A DNA stretch of 64,000 bases from UBA1431 sp049324235 (GTDB lineage Bacteria; Bacillota; Clostridia; Christensenellales; UBA1431): NCBI GenBank assembly GCA_049324235.1, contig JBMOLJ010000017.1:48949-112948 (forward strand). Direction: 5' to 3'. A program made the translations under genes and the position numbers. Of the stretch, positions 60,308-64,000 are shown piece by piece. The notes beneath the pieces are model-generated. The model worked only from the letters and a program-made list of their open reading frames with translations, was not told the origin of the DNA and did not search any database. How positions within the stretch are numbered: the stretch's first letter is position 1; each line of letters opens with the position of its first letter.

Positions 60308-60433
60308 ATGCTGATCGCTCTGGCCACAATGTTTTTCCTGTTTATTAGCTTTAGCTACTTTGTTAGCTACGGCTATTACTGGTTTAGCAGGAAAACATCG
60401 TTGGCTTTTAGCGGAGGATCGGCTGCACAATAG
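60308..60433 (+). CDS. 41-residue single-pass membrane peptide
   Basis: An ATG with a perfect AGGAGGA site 7 bases upstream opens a 41-codon frame ending TAG. Residues about 2-26 (LIALATMFFLFISFSYFVSY) are strongly hydrophobic and aromatic, followed by a polar GYYWFSRKTS tail. It is too short to show homology by eye. The optimal ribosome binding site, the hydrophobic pattern and the terminator that follows argue for a real small membrane protein. It is not clearly part of the aro operon, since a terminator intervenes. Confidence 0.6.
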   Translation: MLIALATMFFLFISFSYFVSYGYYWFSRKTSLAFSGGSAAQ

Positions 60434-60453
60434 GTAAAGCTGTTTCGGATACC

Positions 60454-60494
60454 AACCGCGAAGGCTCATCGATGTGAGACTTCGCGGTTTTTGT
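60454..60494 (+). terminator. Terminator between the small ORF and aroF
   Basis: AACCGCGAAG / CTTCGCGGTT stem, extended inside by CTCA / TGAG, followed by TTTTGTT. Confidence 0.85.
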
Positions 60495-60526
60495 TATGTT
60501 TACGGAAAATAAGGAGGGAGAAAGAA

Positions 60527-61573
60527 ATGATCGTGATCATGAAGCCTGAGGCATCGGATGAAGAGATTAAACCGATCGTGGAAGAACTGAACGATAAGGG
60601 GATGCAGGTACAAATCAACAGAGGGGTGGGATGCACGGTGCTTGGCGTATTGGGAGACACGCTTTCGATCGACAAGGAGAATATCGAGCTTCGAAAGGGT
60701 GTAGAACGCGTGATGCCGGTGCAGGAACCGTATAAGAAAGCGAACAGGAAGTTTCATCCAGAGGATACGGTCGTACGCGTCGGCGGTATGGCGATCGGGT
60801 CGGAGACGCTGGCCGTCATTGCCGGGCCGTGTTCGGTCGAGAGCTTTGAACAGCTCTCGAGCATTGCAAAATCGGTTAAAGCGTCGGGCGCGGTGGCGCT
60901 TCGCGGAGGGGCCTACAAGCCGCGGACATCGCCGTATGCGTTCCAAGGGCTTGAAAAGCAGGGAATCGATGTGCTCTACAAGGTGCGTACGGAGATGCAT
61001 ATCCCTATCGTGAGCGAGATTATTGCGCCGCGGCAGGTGGAGACCTTCGAACTCATGGTGGACGTCATCCAAATCGGCACACGGAATATGCAGAACTTCG
61101 ACCTTTTAAAAGAAGTTGGCCGAACGCGCAAACCCATCTTGCTAAAACGCGGAATGTCCTCTACCATAGAAGAATGGATCATGTCGGCCGAATATATCAT
61201 GGCGCAGGGCAACCCCAACGTCATTCTGTGCGAGCGCGGAATCAGGACATTCGAGAATTTTACCAGGAATTCGCTGGATTTAAGCTCCATTCCGGTGGTA
61301 AAACGCATGACGCATCTGCCGGTGATCGTCGATCCTTCCCACGCGACCGGCAAAGCATGGCTGGTGCCGTCCATGGCTATGGCCGCGGTGGCTGCCGGTG
61401 CGGACGGACTGCTCATCGAAGTGCACAACGATCCGGCAAACGCTTTGTGCGACGGGCCGCAATCGCTTACGCCCGCGCAGTTTGATGAGCTGATGATGCG
61501 CCTTCGGGCGTTGGCTCCCGTAGTCGGACGCGGGATAGAACAAAATAAGGAAGAGGCAAGAATAGGCGCATGA
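60527..61573 (+). CDS. aroF: 3-deoxy-7-phosphoheptulonate synthase (DAHP synthase)
   Basis: First enzyme of the shikimate pathway, condensing erythrose-4-phosphate with phosphoenolpyruvate. The 348-residue protein has an N-terminal ferredoxin-like regulatory domain (MIVIMKPEASDEEIKPIVEEL region, about 1-70) as in the Thermotoga-type DAHP synthases. Its KDO8P-like barrel shows IAGPCSVES, LRGGAYKPRTSPYAFQG, IGTRNMQNFDLL, KRGMSSTIEEW and VDPSHATGK. The ATG at 60527 follows AAGGAGGGAG. ATGA couples it to aroB. Confidence 0.96.
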   Translation: MIVIMKPEASDEEIKPIVEELNDKGMQVQINRGVGCTVLGVLGDTLSIDKENIELRKGVERVMPVQEPYKKANRKFHPEDTVVRVGGMAIGSETLAVIAGPCSVESFEQLSSIAKSVKASGAVALRGGAYKPRTSPYAFQGLEKQGIDVLYKVRTEMHIPIVSEIIAPRQVETFELMVDVIQIGTRNMQNFDLLKEVGRTRKPILLKRGMSSTIEEWIMSAEYIMAQGNPNVILCERGIRTFENFTRNSLDLSSIPVVKRMTHLPVIVDPSHATGKAWLVPSMAMAAVAAGADGLLIEVHNDPANALCDGPQSLTPAQFDELMMRLRALAPVVGRGIEQNKEEARIGA

Positions 61574-62646
61574 CGAATTGTGTGACGGTGGAAGCGGCAG
61601 GGAACCGCTATGACATTTTTGTTGAAGATGGCGTCATATCGCGCGCGCATGCATATTTGTCCGGTTTTGCGGGGCGGAAGGCCGCCGTCGTAACGGACAC
61701 GAACGTGTATGCGCTCTATGGCGCGGCGCTGTCCGAGTCTCTGACGAAGATTGGCATACAGGCGGACATCATAGCGATTGACCCCGGGGAGACCAGCAAG
61801 AGCCACGAAAAACTGCTTTATTTGTACAGCCGTTTTCTGGACGCGGGAATCACGCGCTCGGACTGCATCATCGCACTGGGCGGCGGCGTTGTAGGGGACC
61901 TGACAGGGTATGCGGGCGCTACTTTTTTGCGGGGCGTCGATGTGATACAGATTCCGACCACATTACTCGCACAGGTGGACAGCAGTGTCGGGGGGAAGGT
62001 TGCCGTGAACCTGCCGCAGGGTAAGAACCTGGTAGGCGTGTTCGCACAGCCAAAGCTGGTGCTGTGCGATACAGGGGCGCTCAATACGCTTGATCCCAGG
62101 GAAATGGGGGCGGGCCTTGGCGAAGTGGTGAAGTACGGCTGCATATTTGACGAAGGATTGTTTGTTCGTTTGGAGGAAGCGGGTTCGCGTGCCGCGCTTA
62201 AAAGCTTCATGCCAGAAATTGTGCGTAAATGCTGCGCGATCAAAGCCGATTATGTCCACCGCGATCCGTTTGATAACGGCGCGCGCAAGGAACTCAATTT
62301 CGGGCACACGCTGGGCCACGCGCTCGAACAGACGCTGGGCTACGGGATACTGCTCCACGGCGAGGCGGTATGCGTAGGGATGGTGCAGGCCGCGCGCTGG
62401 GGCGAACGGCTGGGTGTATCGCCATTCGGTACGGCAGACAGGATCGAGAGACTATTAAACAAACTGGAGCTGCCCATTAAGGCGCCTTCAGTGGATATGA
62501 AGCCTGTTTACGAAGCGATGCTTGTTGACAAAAAAGGCAGGGGAGACATGATCGACCTCGTGCTTTTGAACGAAATCGGCAATGCATGTTTGAAACGGAT
62601 GCCAAAGCGGGAACTGCTGACTTTGATGTGCGGGGGTGAATCCTGA
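61570..62646 (+). CDS. aroB: 3-dehydroquinate synthase
   Basis: A 358-residue NAD- and metal-dependent enzyme converting DAHP to 3-dehydroquinate. IALGGGVVGDLTGYAGATFLRG (nucleotide site), TTLLAQVDSSVGGKVAVN, GLGEVVKYG and the metal-binding LNFGHTLGHALEQ and LLHGEAVCVGM are all present. It overlaps aroF by 4 bases and is followed by aroA after one base. Confidence 0.96.
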   Translation: MTNCVTVEAAGNRYDIFVEDGVISRAHAYLSGFAGRKAAVVTDTNVYALYGAALSESLTKIGIQADIIAIDPGETSKSHEKLLYLYSRFLDAGITRSDCIIALGGGVVGDLTGYAGATFLRGVDVIQIPTTLLAQVDSSVGGKVAVNLPQGKNLVGVFAQPKLVLCDTGALNTLDPREMGAGLGEVVKYGCIFDEGLFVRLEEAGSRAALKSFMPEIVRKCCAIKADYVHRDPFDNGARKELNFGHTLGHALEQTLGYGILLHGEAVCVGMVQAARWGERLGVSPFGTADRIERLLNKLELPIKAPSVDMKPVYEAMLVDKKGRGDMIDLVLLNEIGNACLKRMPKRELLTLMCGGES

Positions 62647-62647
62647 T

Positions 62648-63928
62648 ATGGGGTGGATGGCCGTTTCCCCGCGAAAACTTCAGGGAACCCTGGCTGTGCA
62701 GCCTTCCAAGAGCGCCGCGCACCGTGCGTTGTGCTGCGCCGCTCTTGCCGATGGCGTTTCAAATATTTCGAATATAGTACTGTCTGATGATGTCCGCGCA
62801 ACGTGCGAGGGCATTCAGGCGCTGGAACTAGCGGATGTGCAGATCGCGCATGCGCAGATGCAGGTATCGGGCTGGCGCACGCCGTGTGAAAAAGCAAGAA
62901 GCGTAGACTGCAATGAATCAGGGTCTACGCTTCGTTTTTTGGTGCCTATGGCGCTCATACGCGGCGGCGGGAGGGTGCGGTTTACCGGCAGAGGCCGCCT
63001 TATGCAGCGGCCTATGGAGATTTATCATGCCATATTCAGGCAAAACGGCGTCGAATGGTCGGCAGACGGGGAAAGCATCACCGTCTCGGGTAGGCTTAAA
63101 CCGGGTACGTACGAAATGCCGGGGAACGTCTCCTCGCAGTTCCTGACGGGCCTTTTGTTCGCGCTGCCCGTGCTGGACGGCGATTCGTGCATACGGCTGT
63201 CTTCGCCGCTGGAGTCGGGCGGTTACGTGGAGATGACGCGCGCGATGCAGGCGCGTTTCGGCGTGCATTCGGCGTTCACCGACGCGTTTACCCTGCATAT
63301 CCCCGGGAATCAGCGGTATACGTCGTGCGACGTGCGGATAGAGGGCGATTATTCGCACGCGGCGTTTTTCATGGTCGCGGGCGCGGTCGGCGGGGACGTG
63401 ACGCTCAAGGGATTGTCCGCGGATACAACGCAGGGTGACCGTGCGATCGTTGATATTCTGCGACGGATGGGAGCGGATATCAGCGAGGATGAAAACGGCA
63501 TACACATATGCGGAAAGGGCCTGCACGGAACGGAAATAGACGCTTCGCAGATACCCGATTTGATCCCCGTGCTGAGCGTTGCCGCATGCGCGGCCAAGGG
63601 CGAGACGCGCATCTATAACGCCGCGCGCCTGCGCTTCAAGGAATGCGACCGTCTAAGCGCGGTTGCCGAGGAACTGGGCGCGCTGGGCGCGGCCATCCGC
63701 GAGAGCGCGGACGAGCTGCATATACGCGGGACCGGCGCTTTAAAGGGCGGCGTCTGCAAAAGCCACAGCGACCACCGCATGGCCATGTCCCTTGCCGTCG
63801 CTTCCTCGATCTGCACGGAGGAAGTGGTTATTGACGGCTGGGAGTGCGTAAGCAAGTCGGCCGCGGCATTCTGGGAAGAATTCAGAGAGTTGGGAGGGTG
63901 CGCCGTTGAGCGGAACATGGGGAAGTAG
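62648..63928 (+). CDS. aroA: 3-phosphoshikimate 1-carboxyvinyltransferase (EPSP synthase)
   Basis: A 426-residue two-domain enzyme adding enolpyruvate to shikimate-3-phosphate. VQPSKSAAHRALCCAAL carries the substrate-binding Lys-Ser-x-x-x-x-Arg; CNESGSTLRFLVPMAL is the PEP-binding signature; VSSQFLTGLLFALPV, DPDLIPVLSVAA-like IPDLIPVLSVAA and HSDHRMAMSLA follow. The ATG at 62648, after GGGGGTGA, is preferred to GTG 62636. It overlaps aroC. Confidence 0.95.
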   Translation: MGWMAVSPRKLQGTLAVQPSKSAAHRALCCAALADGVSNISNIVLSDDVRATCEGIQALELADVQIAHAQMQVSGWRTPCEKARSVDCNESGSTLRFLVPMALIRGGGRVRFTGRGRLMQRPMEIYHAIFRQNGVEWSADGESITVSGRLKPGTYEMPGNVSSQFLTGLLFALPVLDGDSCIRLSSPLESGGYVEMTRAMQARFGVHSAFTDAFTLHIPGNQRYTSCDVRIEGDYSHAAFFMVAGAVGGDVTLKGLSADTTQGDRAIVDILRRMGADISEDENGIHICGKGLHGTEIDASQIPDLIPVLSVAACAAKGETRIYNAARLRFKECDRLSAVAEELGALGAAIRESADELHIRGTGALKGGVCKSHSDHRMAMSLAVASSICTEEVVIDGWECVSKSAAAFWEEFRELGGCAVERNMGK

Positions 63929-64000
63929 GCTCCGTTTGAGCATATTCGGGGAATCGCACGGCGAGGCGATCGGTATGGTGGTGGACGGGCTTCCGCCCGG
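63906..64000 (+). CDS. aroC: Chorismate synthase (5' end only)
   Basis: A TTG start inside the end of aroA, with GGGAGGGTG upstream, begins MSGTWGSRLRLSIFGESHG, the invariant chorismate synthase N-terminus including the FMN-binding FGESHG motif. The frame runs to the window edge (31 codons seen). It completes the aroF-aroB-aroA-aroC order. Confidence 0.92.
   Translation, partial: MSGTWGSRLRLSIFGESHGEAIGMVVDGLPP

Noticed and set aside
1..64000. CRISPR arrays, tRNA or rRNA genes, prophage or intact insertion sequences
   Set aside because: No regularly spaced direct repeats, no tRNA cloverleaf with the conserved TTCGA arm, and no integrase or transposase coding sequence was found by reading.

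Overview
This 64 kb window is bacterial chromosome that most resembles an anaerobic Clostridia-type Bacillota. Supporting signs are a T-box in front of proS, a perfect CIRCE element, an ARG-box variant, many TTG/GTG starts with strong AGGAGG-type ribosome binding sites, and oxygen-sensitive enzymes such as a radical SAM protein and several Fe-S flavoproteins. I do not place it more finely. No rRNA, tRNA, CRISPR array, prophage or intact insertion sequence was seen.

Layout. 1-13.7 kb is mainly housekeeping: a partial membrane protein (minus), pgi and a YfbR-like nucleotidase, then the minus-strand arginine operon argC-argB-argD-argF-GNAT with an ARG-box over its promoter. A T-box-controlled proS, a dynamin-like GTPase and two divergent short-chain dehydrogenases with a TetR regulator follow. 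13.8-16.3 kb is a CIRCE-controlled heat-shock pair (hsp20, htpG). A 159-bp palindrome-rich, MITE-like repeat separates it from the two-gene AMMECR1/MEMO-like and radical SAM module (16.7-18.9 kb).

19-27.6 kb is the first accessory region. It holds three different FGGY sugar kinases, a HAD phosphatase, a RuBisCO-like protein (RLP) and a YhfZ-type regulator. Two of its promoters carry the same 24-bp operator, so they look like one regulon. The RLP keeps the metal-binding KDDE signature but has lost several RuBisCO catalytic residues. The pathway is not one I can assign.

27.8-39.1 kb is the second accessory region. It runs from an HTH protein of unknown class through an APC permease with a structured leader, a glutamine-synthetase-like ligase and a three-subunit N-methylglutamate-synthase/split-GOGAT-like complex. 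It ends with a four-subunit Fe-S/FAD amine dehydrogenase resembling HcnABC or opine oxidases, plus RidA. Read together they suggest amine assimilation through a gamma-glutamylamide and an N-substituted glutamate, with a dehydrogenase module different from the described one.

39.2-64 kb is mixed: an ATP-cone protein, a possible group II intron remnant, a cytidylate-kinase-like/nuclease-fold fusion next to a divergent HPRT, a P-type cation ATPase, rmuC, an apbE/NusG_II/Gx-transporter set and a deaminase. Then come an orphan NitT/TauT-type ABC importer with a Crp/Fnr regulator, a CoA-transferase pair with an altered catalytic residue, a MacB/FtsX-type exporter, a heptad-repeat secreted protein divergent from an HtrA protease, a 41-residue membrane peptide, and the start of a shikimate operon (aroF, aroB, aroA, aroC).
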